Source of the DNA: Sulfurovum sp.
GTDB taxonomy: Bacteria > Campylobacterota > Campylobacteria > Campylobacterales > Sulfurovaceae
Length of the DNA stretch: 9,676 nucleotides
Assembly (NCBI GenBank): GCA_020726085.1
Contig: DYTG01000065.1
Span: 1 to 9,676 of the forward strand
Direction of reading: 5' to 3'
In this document: piece by piece, positions 1 through 6,201 of the stretch
Layout: each line of letters opens with the position of its first letter
Numbering within the stretch: position 1 is the first letter of the stretch
The notes under the pieces: model-generated
What the model was told of the DNA's origin: nothing
What the model saw: the letters and a program-made list of their open reading frames with translations, nothing else
The model's database searches: none
Made by a program: the position numbers and the translations under genes

Positions 1-896
1 TTATCATCCCCACACTAAACGCTCAAGATAGTATCGGCAAACTTTTGGAGTATTTAATCGCTCAGGAAGTTGATATTTTGGTACTTGATTCCTCGTCAAC
101 GGATAGTACAATTGATATTATTAAAAGCTATAATGTTGATTATCTTGTGATACCCAAAGAGGAGTTTGATCACGGCGGTACACGAACGTTGGGGGCGAAA
201 CAGTGCTATGAAGCCGATTTTTTAATCTATCTCACTCAAGATGCCCTGCCTTATAATGAAGAGTCGATTCACAATATACTCCAACCCTTTGAAGATGCAA
301 CAGTAGGAGCGGTTTATGGTCGTCAAATAGCTTATCCCAATGAAACCCTCTTTGGGGAGCATTTGAGACTCTTCAACTACAAACCAACAAGTTACCTTAG
401 AAGCTACGAAGACAAAGAGCAATACGGTATCAAAACAGCATTTTTATCCAATAGCTTTACAGCTTATCGACTCAAAGCATTGCAAGAGATTGGTTATTTT
501 AAAGATAGATTAATTTTGGGTGAAGATATGTATGCGGGTGCAAAAATGCTTCAAAATGGCTACAAGATTGCCTACAATTGCGATGCCAAAGTCTATCACT
601 CGCATGGATACTCCATCAAGCAGGAGTTTAAACGCTATTTTGATATAGGTGTCTTTCATCGCAACGAAGAGTGGATTTTGGATGATTTTGGCAAAGCTGA
701 AGGCGAAGGCATTGCGTTTGTCAAATCCGAACTTAACTATCTTGCAAAGAAGCGTAAAATCTATCTTATTCCTATCGCTATCATCCGAACGGGTGCAAAG
801 TATCTAGCCTATAAACTAGGATACTATCACAACCGTTTGCCAAAATATTGGATAAAAAAGATGAGTATGCACAAAAGATGGTGGATTAAAGAGTGA
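1..896 (+). CDS. Family 2 glycosyltransferase, rhamnosyltransferase-like (5' partial)
   Basis: Probably transfers a sugar (rhamnose or similar) from a nucleotide donor to a lipid-linked glycan on the cytoplasmic face of the inner membrane. The first complete codon is at 3 and about 297 residues are visible; the start lies outside the window. A TTG at 45 is in frame but is not the start, because the GT-A fold entry IIPTLNA precedes it. Counting from position 3, visible family marks are DSSSTDST (29-36, nucleotide-sugar binding), FDHGGTR (55-61, typical of rhamnosyltransferase-like members), TQDA (78-81, DxD-like site) and GED (173-175, the usual catalytic-base region). The C-terminal third is basic and aromatic (KYW, RWW), suggesting membrane association. 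It lies 67 bases before a polyprenyl sugar phosphotransferase gene, fitting a surface-polysaccharide locus. The donor sugar is inferred from motif style only. Confidence 0.88.
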   Translation, partial: IIPTLNAQDSIGKLLEYLIAQEVDILVLDSSSTDSTIDIIKSYNVDYLVIPKEEFDHGGTRTLGAKQCYEADFLIYLTQDALPYNEESIHNILQPFEDATVGAVYGRQIAYPNETLFGEHLRLFNYKPTSYLRSYEDKEQYGIKTAFLSNSFTAYRLKALQEIGYFKDRLILGEDMYAGAKMLQNGYKIAYNCDAKVYHSHGYSIKQEFKRYFDIGVFHRNEEWILDDFGKAEGEGIAFVKSELNYLAKKRKIYLIPIAIIRTGAKYLAYKLGYYHNRLPKYWIKKMSMHKRWWIKE

Positions 897-950
897 GGAA
901 TTTTTAAGGAGATTTCTAGTTAAAACAGTATATTAAAATATAAAATATAC

Positions 951-956
951 TATAAT
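951..956 (+). promoter_or_regulatory. Putative -10 box of the sugar phosphotransferase gene
   Basis: A perfect TATAAT stands in a very AT-rich stretch (929-960), with an overlapping TATACT at 946-951. No clear -35 is seen, as is common for sigma70 promoters in Campylobacterota. Transcription would begin about 962-964, almost at the ATG at 964. An orphan AAGGAGA at 906-912 lies too far upstream to serve that start and has no start codon at a useful distance. Confidence 0.5.
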
Positions 957-963
957 CTCACTT

Positions 964-2301
964 ATGATACTGCTTAAGAAAAACCTAAAATTTTTACTTT
1001 TACTTACTATTTTATTCATGGCTGATTTTTTGGTTCTTTTGGGGACTTTTGAAGTGACAAGCTATGTACGAATACACCACTTTAGTACTCTATTGCCGCA
1101 GTTTCAACAATACTCTATTGAGAAGTTTCTTTGGGTTATGCTTATTATTATGATAATGCTTATTTATGAAAAAATATACTTTCAACGATTTGATTTTTGG
1201 AGCGATAGCAAACGTATCATCAAAGCACTCTTTTTTAGTTTTGTAGCCGTCTTATCCTTTGTGGCATTGACCAAAACCAGTCTTGAGTATTCACGAAGCT
1301 TTTTTGTACTCTACTTTGCACTCTTGGTAGTTGCACTTCCACTCGCCAAACGCTTGATTAAACGGGTACTTTTTGGCTTTGATATGTTTAAGAAGCGTAT
1401 TTATATTGTAGGGAACAATAGACAAAAAAGAGAGCTTAGAAGAGAGTTTAGAACCAATTGGTATTTTGGCTACAAATACGATAATAACCATTTTGATGCC
1501 CTCATTGTCGCATCTCAAGGCTATAGGCTTGAGGAGCTTGATGCAATATTAAGACAATACTCCAAAACGACCAAAGATCTCTATGTCGTACCCTATTTGG
1601 ATACCATCAACTTTGCACAAGCCGATATTGTGGAGTATTTAAATATTCGCAGTTGTGCTATTCATGTCGAAAATAAGCTATTGGCACCATCGAATATCTA
1701 CACCAAAACGGTTGCTGAGTTTCTTGTCTCACTTTTGCTTTTGCCTATTTTTTTAGTGATGCATATTTTTATTAGTGCTATGATTGTGCTTGATTCCAAA
1801 GGTCTTGTGATGTTTAAACAGCAACGATTAGGACGCAATAAAGAGTCCTTTGAGTGCTACAAATACCGAACCATGTATCTTGATGGAGATGATATTTTGA
1901 CTCACTATTTACAAAAGAATCCTCACGAGATAAAGTATTATGAAAAATATCACAAATATCAAAATGACCCACGAGTTACCCCTATTGGAAATTTTCTTAG
2001 AAAAACATCGCTTGATGAGTTACCTCAAATCATTAACGTATTGCAAGGCAAAATGTCGCTTATTGGACCTAGACCCTATATGATAGAAGAGAAAGCAAAA
2101 CTCACGGATGAGATAGATGCTATTTTGTGTGTCAAACCAGGCATTACAGGACTTTGGCAAGTAAGTGGCAGAAATGAGCTGGATTTTGAGGAGCGAAAAA
2201 GGCTTGATGTGTGGTATATTCGCAATTGGTCACTTTGGCTTGATGCGGTGATTTTGATTAAAACCATCAAGGTAGTCTTATTCAAAATAGGAGCTAAGTA
2301 A
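964..2301 (+). CDS. Polyprenyl-phosphate sugar phosphotransferase (WbaP/WcaJ family)
   Basis: Transfers a sugar-1-phosphate from a nucleotide sugar to undecaprenyl phosphate, the first step of O-antigen, capsule or exopolysaccharide repeat synthesis, in the inner membrane. The 445 residues are typical for the long WbaP/WcaJ type. Four hydrophobic segments occur near 9-28, 55-68, 86-102 and 111-127. A cytoplasmic nucleotide-binding-like region follows (about 143-235, IYIVG at 146-150). A fifth hydrophobic segment at 252-276 enters the bacterial sugar transferase domain. Conserved marks there are KYRTM (300-304), the catalytic Asp-Glu pair in SLDELPQ (D351, E352), LIGPRP (366-371) and PGITGLWQVSGR (392-403). 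The start at 964 is the only one available, since a TAA at 934-936 closes the frame upstream, but it lacks a Shine-Dalgarno sequence. Sugar specificity (galactose or glucose are usual) cannot be read from sequence. Confidence 0.93.
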   Translation: MILLKKNLKFLLLLTILFMADFLVLLGTFEVTSYVRIHHFSTLLPQFQQYSIEKFLWVMLIIMIMLIYEKIYFQRFDFWSDSKRIIKALFFSFVAVLSFVALTKTSLEYSRSFFVLYFALLVVALPLAKRLIKRVLFGFDMFKKRIYIVGNNRQKRELRREFRTNWYFGYKYDNNHFDALIVASQGYRLEELDAILRQYSKTTKDLYVVPYLDTINFAQADIVEYLNIRSCAIHVENKLLAPSNIYTKTVAEFLVSLLLLPIFLVMHIFISAMIVLDSKGLVMFKQQRLGRNKESFECYKYRTMYLDGDDILTHYLQKNPHEIKYYEKYHKYQNDPRVTPIGNFLRKTSLDELPQIINVLQGKMSLIGPRPYMIEEKAKLTDEIDAILCVKPGITGLWQVSGRNELDFEERKRLDVWYIRNWSLWLDAVILIKTIKVVLFKIGAK

Positions 2302-2303
2302 CT

Positions 2304-2453
2304 CTATCGCACATTCACTTCAAAATACCAGCATTTGATGATAGGGGCGTTGATGGTGCCGTTTGCGATTGTGCCAAAGTCTAGTTTTGATGGGATTGAC
2401 TCCTGCCCTCGTACCATTCGAGCCGTTGTTATTGACAGAGGAAACTTGACACT
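2304..2453 (-). pseudogene. Coding-like remnant or tiny ORF of unknown origin
   Basis: Read on the minus strand, this stretch is open for 49 codons between a TAA (2454-2456) and a TAG (2304-2306). It has protein-like content, including ARMVRGQES, LDFGTIANGT and a C-terminal CWYFEVNVR. The only ATG is at 2417, giving 37 codons without a Shine-Dalgarno sequence. A second minus-strand frame is also open across nearly the same bases, so a structured nucleic acid element is an alternative. The patch is visibly richer in GC than the flanking AT-rich promoters. I do not recognise it. It could be the end of a lost gene, part of a mobile fragment, or chance. Confidence 0.3.
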
Positions 2454-2460
2454 TTAGAAT
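2432..2460 (+). promoter_or_regulatory. Putative sigma70-like promoter upstream of dapC
   Basis: TTGACA (2432-2437) and TAGAAT (2455-2460) are separated by exactly 17 bases, close to the general bacterial consensus. Transcription would start near 2467, at the Shine-Dalgarno sequence of a micro-ORF, and run through the dapC leader. A -35 this good is unusual for Campylobacterota, where the -35 is weakly conserved, so chance is possible. Confidence 0.4.
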
Positions 2461-2477
2461 ATCATAAGGGAGTGATT

Positions 2478-2501
2478 ATGAGGCTTTGGAAGCCGAAGTA
2501 A
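2478..2501 (+). CDS. Putative 7-codon leader peptide (MRLWKPK)
   Basis: An ATG at 2478 follows AAGGGAG (2466-2472) at a 5-base distance and opens seven codons, reading M-R-L-W-K-P-K, before TAA at 2499-2501. Two of the seven codons are lysine, and the next gene, 76 bases downstream, is a dapC-like gene of the lysine/diaminopimelate pathway. The micro-ORF also contains a small palindrome, GGCTT/AAGCC (2482-2494). An inverted repeat follows at 2511-2535. These facts suggest a translated leader, but no U-rich terminator is present and a separate -10 sits right before dapC. Chance occurrence is a serious alternative. Confidence 0.25.
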   Translation: MRLWKPK

Positions 2502-2510
2502 TCTAAAATA

Positions 2511-2535
2511 GAGTTTTTAGAGACTCCCTAAACTC
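2511..2535 (+). repeat. Inverted repeat in the dapC leader/promoter region
   Basis: GAGTTTTTAG (2511-2520) pairs with CTAAACTC (2528-2535) over eight base pairs with a two-base bulge and an eight-base loop. It sits just where the -35 of the dapC promoter would lie (-10 at 2548). It may be an operator or an RNA hairpin on transcripts coming from upstream. It lacks a T-run, so it is not a convincing terminator. Confidence 0.3.
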
Positions 2536-2547
2536 AAACAATTTCGC

Positions 2548-2570
2548 TATAATATCATCAAAAACTAGGA
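2548..2570 (+). promoter_or_regulatory. -10 box and ribosome binding site of dapC
   Basis: TATAAT at 2548-2553, preceded by CGC and a T-rich tract, looks like a typical campylobacterial -10. AGGA at 2567-2570 lies 7 bases before the TTG start at 2578. Transcription would start near 2560, giving a leader of about 18 bases. An ATG at 2570, overlapping the Shine-Dalgarno sequence, opens only three codons (stop at 2579) and is not the gene start. Confidence 0.6.
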
Positions 2571-2577
2571 TGTACAT

Positions 2578-3714
2578 TTGAATTTTGAAACCTATCCCTT
2601 TGAAAAACTCAATCATCTTTTGCAAAATATTTCACCCAATGACAAGTATGCGCCTTTGAGCTTGACGATTGGGGAGCCGCAGTTTAATACTCCCTATTTT
2701 ATACTCGAAGAGTTCAAAAACAAAGCTACTATGCTCAACAAATACCCCAAAAGCAGCGGTGAAGAGAAGCTAATAAGCAGTATGCTAGAGTATGTCAAAA
2801 AACGATTTGATATACCCCTAAGGGCTACGCAAATCCTCTCTACCTTTGGGACTCGCGAAGTGCTTTTTAACTTTCCGCAGTATCTTTTGCATGAGAATGA
2901 ACACCCTCTCATAGCCTACACCAACCCTTTTTATCAGATATACGAAGGAGCAGCCAAGGCGGTTAATGCTCATGTGATTCATTTGGATCTCACCCGTGCA
3001 AACGACTTTAAGCCCGATGTAAACCATGAGGAGTTGTGGGATTGCGATTTGGTTATTCTCAATTTTCCCAACAACCCAACCGCCTCAACGCTTACCATAG
3101 AGGAGCTTAAAAAGTGGGTCAAACTCGCCCTCAAACACGATTTTGTACTGCTTAATGATGAGTGCTATATTGATCTCTACACCGACAAGCCTATTCCCTC
3201 GCTTCTTAATGCCTCAATGGAGGTTGGCAATGTCAATTTCAAAAATATTCTCGTCATCAACTCCATCTCCAAACGCTCCTCAGCCCCTGGGTTGCGTAGC
3301 GGATTTATAGCAGGAGATGAAGAGATACTCAAAGGCTATGGGCAATACCGTACCTATGTGGGGTGTGCGTCGCCTTTGCCGCTTCAATACGCTGCAGCTA
3401 CGGCATGGAGCGATGATATTCACGTTGATGGCTTTAGGGATAATTATCGCAAAAATTTTAAAATCGCACAAGAGGTATTGGGTGTAGAGATGCCTACCTC
3501 GACTTTTTACGTTTGGCTAGAGGTGGACGATGAGCTACGCTTCACCCAAGAACTCTATGAGGGGTACAACATTAAAGTCCTACCAGGGAGCTTTTTGGGA
3601 CGCAACGGCATGGGCAAGGGCTACGTTCGACTCGCTCTTGTCTATGAAGAATCACTTATGCGTGAAGCGCTGCAACGCATCAAAAAATATATCGATCGCA
3701 AGGAAAACAGATGA
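2578..3714 (+). CDS. dapC: DapC-like class I aminotransferase (succinyldiaminopimelate transaminase)
   Basis: A cytoplasmic PLP enzyme that probably interconverts N-succinyl-2-amino-6-ketopimelate and N-succinyl-LL-diaminopimelate, with glutamate as amino donor, in meso-DAP and lysine synthesis. All 378 residues fit fold-type I class I/II aminotransferases. Seen are IGEP (31-34), NFPNNPT with N166 for PLP contact (162-168), NDECY with D194 and Y197 (193-197), the Schiff-base lysine in SKRSSAPGLR (K232, with phosphate-contacting R240), and R351 as probable substrate-carboxylate arginine. The TTG start is chosen because AGGA is 7 bases upstream and the N-terminus MNFETYPFEKL aligns with recalled campylobacterial homologues. 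The stop overlaps the next start (ATGA at 3711-3714). The link to murC two genes on supports the DapC role. A different amino-acid specificity, as in other AspB-like proteins, is the main alternative. Confidence 0.82.
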   Translation: MNFETYPFEKLNHLLQNISPNDKYAPLSLTIGEPQFNTPYFILEEFKNKATMLNKYPKSSGEEKLISSMLEYVKKRFDIPLRATQILSTFGTREVLFNFPQYLLHENEHPLIAYTNPFYQIYEGAAKAVNAHVIHLDLTRANDFKPDVNHEELWDCDLVILNFPNNPTASTLTIEELKKWVKLALKHDFVLLNDECYIDLYTDKPIPSLLNASMEVGNVNFKNILVINSISKRSSAPGLRSGFIAGDEEILKGYGQYRTYVGCASPLPLQYAAATAWSDDIHVDGFRDNYRKNFKIAQEVLGVEMPTSTFYVWLEVDDELRFTQELYEGYNIKVLPGSFLGRNGMGKGYVRLALVYEESLMREALQRIKKYIDRKENR

Positions 3715-4304
3715 ATTTTGAAAATGAAATAGATATCGAAGCCCTCAAAACCAACAGAGAGTTTTTAGCCAATTTGGAGCTTCTTGAAGATGAGATGAAA
3801 AGCACGCAGAGTATCAAAAAGGGATACCAATTGCTTGATTCTCTTTTGCTTATTGATGGCGATGAGGAGAAGATTAGCGATATTTTCAACTACGTACTCA
3901 ACGAAGCTTTTGATAGAATTTCACAGCATCTTGTTGCCCATACGACGCTTAGTATGCGTAACGAAGAGGATATTGCCACGGCTCGTGCTATCTATGACCA
4001 CGCTGTTTCGCTCTATGATGAACGCTCTTTTAAGAGTGCCAAAGAGCTTTTTTTGGTACTCTATCATCTCGTAGACTACTACAGACTCCAAGAGGCTATG
4101 ATGATTTATGCCGTTCATGCGATGAAAGAGGTTGCATTTGATGAGTTTTCCGCTCAAATTCTTGATACGCAAAAGTACGATATCAATATCGAACTTGCCT
4201 ATTTTTTCATGAATTTCAAAATCGAACCCAAAGACTTTTTGAGCGAAAACAAAAAATATGTTGAAGAAGCAAAAAAAGAGTTGCAAGTGCTTCAAAAGAG
4301 ATAG
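3711..4304 (+). CDS. Uncharacterised helical protein between dapC and murC
   Basis: The function is not recognised. The 197-residue product is acidic, soluble, and predicted by eye to be almost all alpha-helical. It has no signal peptide, membrane segment, cysteine pair or catalytic motif. Residues about 91-140 (ARAIYDHAVSLYDERSFKSA followed by KELFLVL) have the small-residue and aromatic spacing of tetratricopeptide-like helix pairs, so a scaffold or adaptor role is possible. The C-terminus (about 178-197) is lysine and glutamate rich and may form a coiled coil. Its ATG overlaps the dapC stop by four bases, with AAGGA at 3700-3704, implying translational coupling. MurC follows after 17 bases. 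The context suggests a link to peptidoglycan precursor supply or cell division, but nothing in the protein proves it. Confidence 0.85.
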   Translation: MNFENEIDIEALKTNREFLANLELLEDEMKSTQSIKKGYQLLDSLLLIDGDEEKISDIFNYVLNEAFDRISQHLVAHTTLSMRNEEDIATARAIYDHAVSLYDERSFKSAKELFLVLYHLVDYYRLQEAMMIYAVHAMKEVAFDEFSAQILDTQKYDINIELAYFFMNFKIEPKDFLSENKKYVEEAKKELQVLQKR

Positions 4305-4321
4305 GCAGTGGAGAGTTACAG

Positions 4322-5635
4322 ATGAAAAGAGTCCATTTTATTGGCATTGGGGGCATTGGGCTTTCGGCTTTGGCAAAGTTTCTCTACGGTCAAGGCTACA
4401 AAATCTCAGGTTCAGATATTCGCCAAAGTGAAATTACCAACGACCTTGCTACCAACTTTGGTGCTAAAATCACCATTCCTCACCACGAAGAGGCGATTAG
4501 TGACGCTATTGATATAGTTGTCTATTCCGCAGCCGTTCGCCCTACCAATGTGGAGTACAAACAAGCCAAAGCTTTGGGGATAGAGCTGCTTTCACGCAAA
4601 GAGGCGCTTAAATTTATTTTGGGCGACAAAGAGGTCTATGCGGTAGGGGGAGCGCATGGCAAAAGTACCACGTCGGCGATGCTAAGTGCCATACTGCCCG
4701 ATGCCAATGCCCTTATTGGAGCTATTAGCAAAGAGTTTGGCTCCAACGTGCGAAGTGCTGCTAATAACAAAGTAGTCTTTGAAGCCGATGAGAGCGATGA
4801 GAGCTTTTTAAACTCCAACCCCCATTTGGCTATCGTCACCAATGTAGAGCTTGAACACATGGAGTACTACGAGTACGATGAGGAGCGTTTTTACAATGCC
4901 TACAGAGGTTTTATGGATTTGGCAAATGTGTGCGTAGTCAATGGTGATGATAGCTTTTTGGCTAGTGGCAAGGGTGTCAAACTCTATCCCCAACACGATA
5001 TTCAATCGATTGACTATGTGCTTATCCATGACGAACCCCATACTCGATTTGTTCTCAAAGAGTACGGTGCTTTTGAGGTCTTTGGCCTTGGGGAGCATAT
5101 CGCTTTGGACGCTGCTTTGGCCATTGAGGCTGCTGTGCAGTTGGGTGTCTCTATCGATACCATTCGCAGCAATCTACGCAACTACAAAGGGATTAAGAAA
5201 CGCTTTGATATTATCCAAAATGAGCCTAGTAGCGTCGTCATTGATGATTACGCCCATCATCCCACCGAGATAAAAGCGACACTCAAAGCTATCAAAGAGT
5301 ACGCCAGACTCAAACAAATCCATAAAATCATCGCCATTTGGCAACCCCATAAATACACCCGTACCTTTGACAATCTCCACGCTTTTGTGGAGTCTTTTAC
5401 GGGGGTTGATGAGCTTGTGATTTTGCCTATTTGGAGTGCAGGAGAGTTGCCTATCGAGATAGACCTCAAAGGGGCTTTTAATCGCTACAACCCTATCATG
5501 GGCGAGAAAGTGACCAAAATCAACGGAGTCGTCAAAGTACTCAAAGACAACCACACCCTCAAACACTACGAAACAGGGCTAGTCGTAGCCTTTGGGGCAG
5601 GAGATATTACCTATCAAATCCGTGGGGAGTATTAA
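4322..5635 (+). CDS. murC: UDP-N-acetylmuramate--L-alanine ligase
   Basis: Cytoplasmic ATP-dependent ligase that adds L-alanine to UDP-MurNAc, the first amino acid of the peptidoglycan stem. The three Mur domains are visible. The N-terminal UDP-binding part has GIGGIGLSALA (8-18) and SGSDIR (29-34). The central ATPase has a P-loop GAHGKST (110-116), EADESDESFL (154-163) and TNVELEHMEYY (173-183). The C-terminal domain has DDYAHHPTEI (308-317), WQPHKYTRT (340-348) and GAGDI (425-429). The P-loop reads GAHGKST rather than the common GTHGKTTT. At 437 residues it is shorter than the E. coli enzyme (491), like other compact campylobacterial forms. GGAG at 4310-4313 lies 8 bases before the ATG. It is the last gene of the dapC operon. 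No T-tract terminator follows; an inverted-repeat element starts 31 bases after the stop. Confidence 0.97.
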   Translation: MKRVHFIGIGGIGLSALAKFLYGQGYKISGSDIRQSEITNDLATNFGAKITIPHHEEAISDAIDIVVYSAAVRPTNVEYKQAKALGIELLSRKEALKFILGDKEVYAVGGAHGKSTTSAMLSAILPDANALIGAISKEFGSNVRSAANNKVVFEADESDESFLNSNPHLAIVTNVELEHMEYYEYDEERFYNAYRGFMDLANVCVVNGDDSFLASGKGVKLYPQHDIQSIDYVLIHDEPHTRFVLKEYGAFEVFGLGEHIALDAALAIEAAVQLGVSIDTIRSNLRNYKGIKKRFDIIQNEPSSVVIDDYAHHPTEIKATLKAIKEYARLKQIHKIIAIWQPHKYTRTFDNLHAFVESFTGVDELVILPIWSAGELPIEIDLKGAFNRYNPIMGEKVTKINGVVKVLKDNHTLKHYETGLVVAFGAGDITYQIRGEY

Positions 5636-5666
5636 ATCTAAGAAAAAATAGTGGTTAAAATAGCGT

Positions 5667-5753
5667 AGGGTGCATTTCAATGCACCAAAAAGCCAATTTT
5701 GCAAAAAAATCCTTTACAATCGATAATGTAAAGGTGCAATAAATTGACACCCT
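5667..5753. repeat. REP/MITE-like element: two inverted palindromes
   Basis: The left unit contains a perfect hairpin, GGTGCAT (5669-5675) and ATGCACC (5680-5686) with loop TTCA. The right unit (5733-5753) contains GGTGCAAT pairing with ATTGACACC with one bulged base. The outer ends, AGGGTG (5667-5672) and CACCCT (5748-5753), are exact inverted repeats, and the whole right unit is an imperfect reverse complement of the left unit. From memory, GTAGGGTGC...GCACC palindromes are widespread intergenic REP-type repeats, often mobilised by Y1 (RAYT) transposases. No transposase is present here. It may also slow or end transcription after murC, though it lacks a T-run. Confidence 0.55.
5711..5734. 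repeat. Perfect 8-bp inverted repeat inside the REP-like element
   Basis: CCTTTACA (5711-5718) and TGTAAAGG (5727-5734) are perfect complements around the 8-base loop ATCGATAA. It forms the core between the two outer palindromes and shares its last two bases with the right palindrome. It is a stable hairpin on either strand, but no T-tract follows, so terminator function is doubtful. Confidence 0.5.
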
Positions 5754-5776
5754 GCTGTTATTTCACAAACTTAGAC

Positions 5777-5790
5777 GATGGGAACGAGGG
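5777..5790. repeat. Partial copy of a GGGAACGAG-type intergenic motif
   Basis: The bases GATGGGAACGAGGG resemble one half of a palindromic intergenic motif that I recall from many Proteobacteria (ctcgttccc...gggaacgag with a CTCCAG centre). A degenerate version in the opposite sense lies at 6251-6270. The identification is from memory and only half of the palindrome is present. Confidence 0.25.
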
Positions 5791-5848
5791 AAAATCATTA
5801 AAACTCACTTTATTTATAAATATCACCCCTACTATCAGCTTTATCTGC

Positions 5849-5959
5849 CTAAATCGGGGTTTTAATACATTGAAAAGTAGCTAATAGGTTTTCTATTTTT
5901 TCTTGTGAATGTTGGTTGAGCAACTCACCAAGAGCTACAAAACCAAGAGTATTATAATA
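5849..5959 (-). pseudogene. C-terminal remnant of an unidentified protein
   Basis: On the minus strand, 36 sense codons run from just after a TAA (5960-5962) to a TAG (5849-5851). They encode a protein-like string with TLGFVALGELL and QEKIENLLATF, ending in CIKTPI. There is no start codon or ribosome binding site, so this looks like the tail of a truncated gene. It lies directly downstream of the small gene at 5985-6167 and on the same strand, which would fit a former two-gene unit such as an antitoxin followed by its toxin. The family is not recognised and the pairing is inference only. Confidence 0.35.
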
Positions 5960-5984
5960 TTAAATGGGTGTCATTAAGTAGAGT

Positions 5985-6167
5985 TTATAGAGCTAAGAGA
6001 GCTTTTTGAACCTCTTTTGATAAAGGTTTATGAATAATACTCTTGTGCTTTGCCCGTTTAGCTTCGGAGGCTTTGACTCGTTTGAGATACTCTTTACTTG
6101 TGGCATACTCCAAAGCCTCCTCATTCTCTTTGGTAAGTACCATTTTCTCAAAGATAGAATTAGTCAT
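5985..6167 (-). CDS. Small charged protein of unknown function, possible antitoxin
   Basis: The 60-residue product is strongly charged and lysine-rich, with helix-forming stretches such as ENEEALEYATSKEYLKR (14-30) and KASEAKRAKHKS (32-43), then IIHKPLSKEVQKALLAL at the end. It has no signal peptide or membrane segment. The start is well fixed: AAAGGAGG (6176-6183) lies 8 bases before the ATG, and a TATAAT-like box lies upstream at 6196-6201. Size, charge, own promoter and a truncated partner-like remnant downstream are in keeping with an antitoxin of a type II toxin-antitoxin pair, but no known antitoxin fold is identified. The opposite-strand frame at 6030-6215 is rich in F, L and C and lacks a Shine-Dalgarno sequence, so the minus strand is preferred. 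Confidence 0.7.
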   Translation of the reverse strand: MTNSIFEKMVLTKENEEALEYATSKEYLKRVKASEAKRAKHKSIIHKPLSKEVQKALLAL

Positions 6168-6195
6168 CTTTATAGCCTCCTTTGCATTAATTTAT

Positions 6196-6201
6196 ATTAT
6201 A
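6196..6201 (-). promoter_or_regulatory. Putative -10 box of the small gene
   Basis: On the minus strand these bases read TATAAT, within an AT-rich run, 28 bases before the ATG at 6167. Transcription would start about 6189, leaving a leader of roughly 21 bases that carries the AAAGGAGG at 6176-6183. No -35 is clear. Confidence 0.45.

Larger units (their letters stand above)
5745..5973. repeat. TGACACCC inverted pair framing a 229-base segment
   Basis: TGACACCC at 5745-5752 and GGGTGTCA at 5966-5973 are exact inverted copies, both preceded inward or outward by AT-rich bases. The left copy overlaps the right end of the REP-like element. The enclosed segment holds a GGGAACGAGGG motif (5780-5790) and a coding remnant on the minus strand. 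The ends could be terminal repeats of a small non-autonomous insertion. No target duplication was found, and eight bases may match by chance. Confidence 0.25.

Noticed and set aside
45..47. TTG as start of the glycosyltransferase
   Set aside because: The in-frame codons before it encode IIPTLNA, the conserved beginning of the family 2 fold, so the real start is outside the window.
2570..2581. ATG overlapping the dapC Shine-Dalgarno sequence as gene start
   Set aside because: It meets a stop after three codons and is in another frame from the aminotransferase.
3921..4295. Minus-strand open frame of 124 codons
   Set aside because: It is antisense to the gene between dapC and murC, which has a coupled start and fits the operon; the antisense product is phenylalanine-rich and shows no domain.
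5174..5566. Minus-strand open frame of 130 codons inside murC
   Set aside because: The sense strand carries the conserved MurC C-terminal motifs; the antisense frame has none.
5669..5691. Rho-independent terminator of murC
   Set aside because: The hairpin is good, but it is followed by A residues and not a T-run on the plus strand; it is better described as part of the repeat element.
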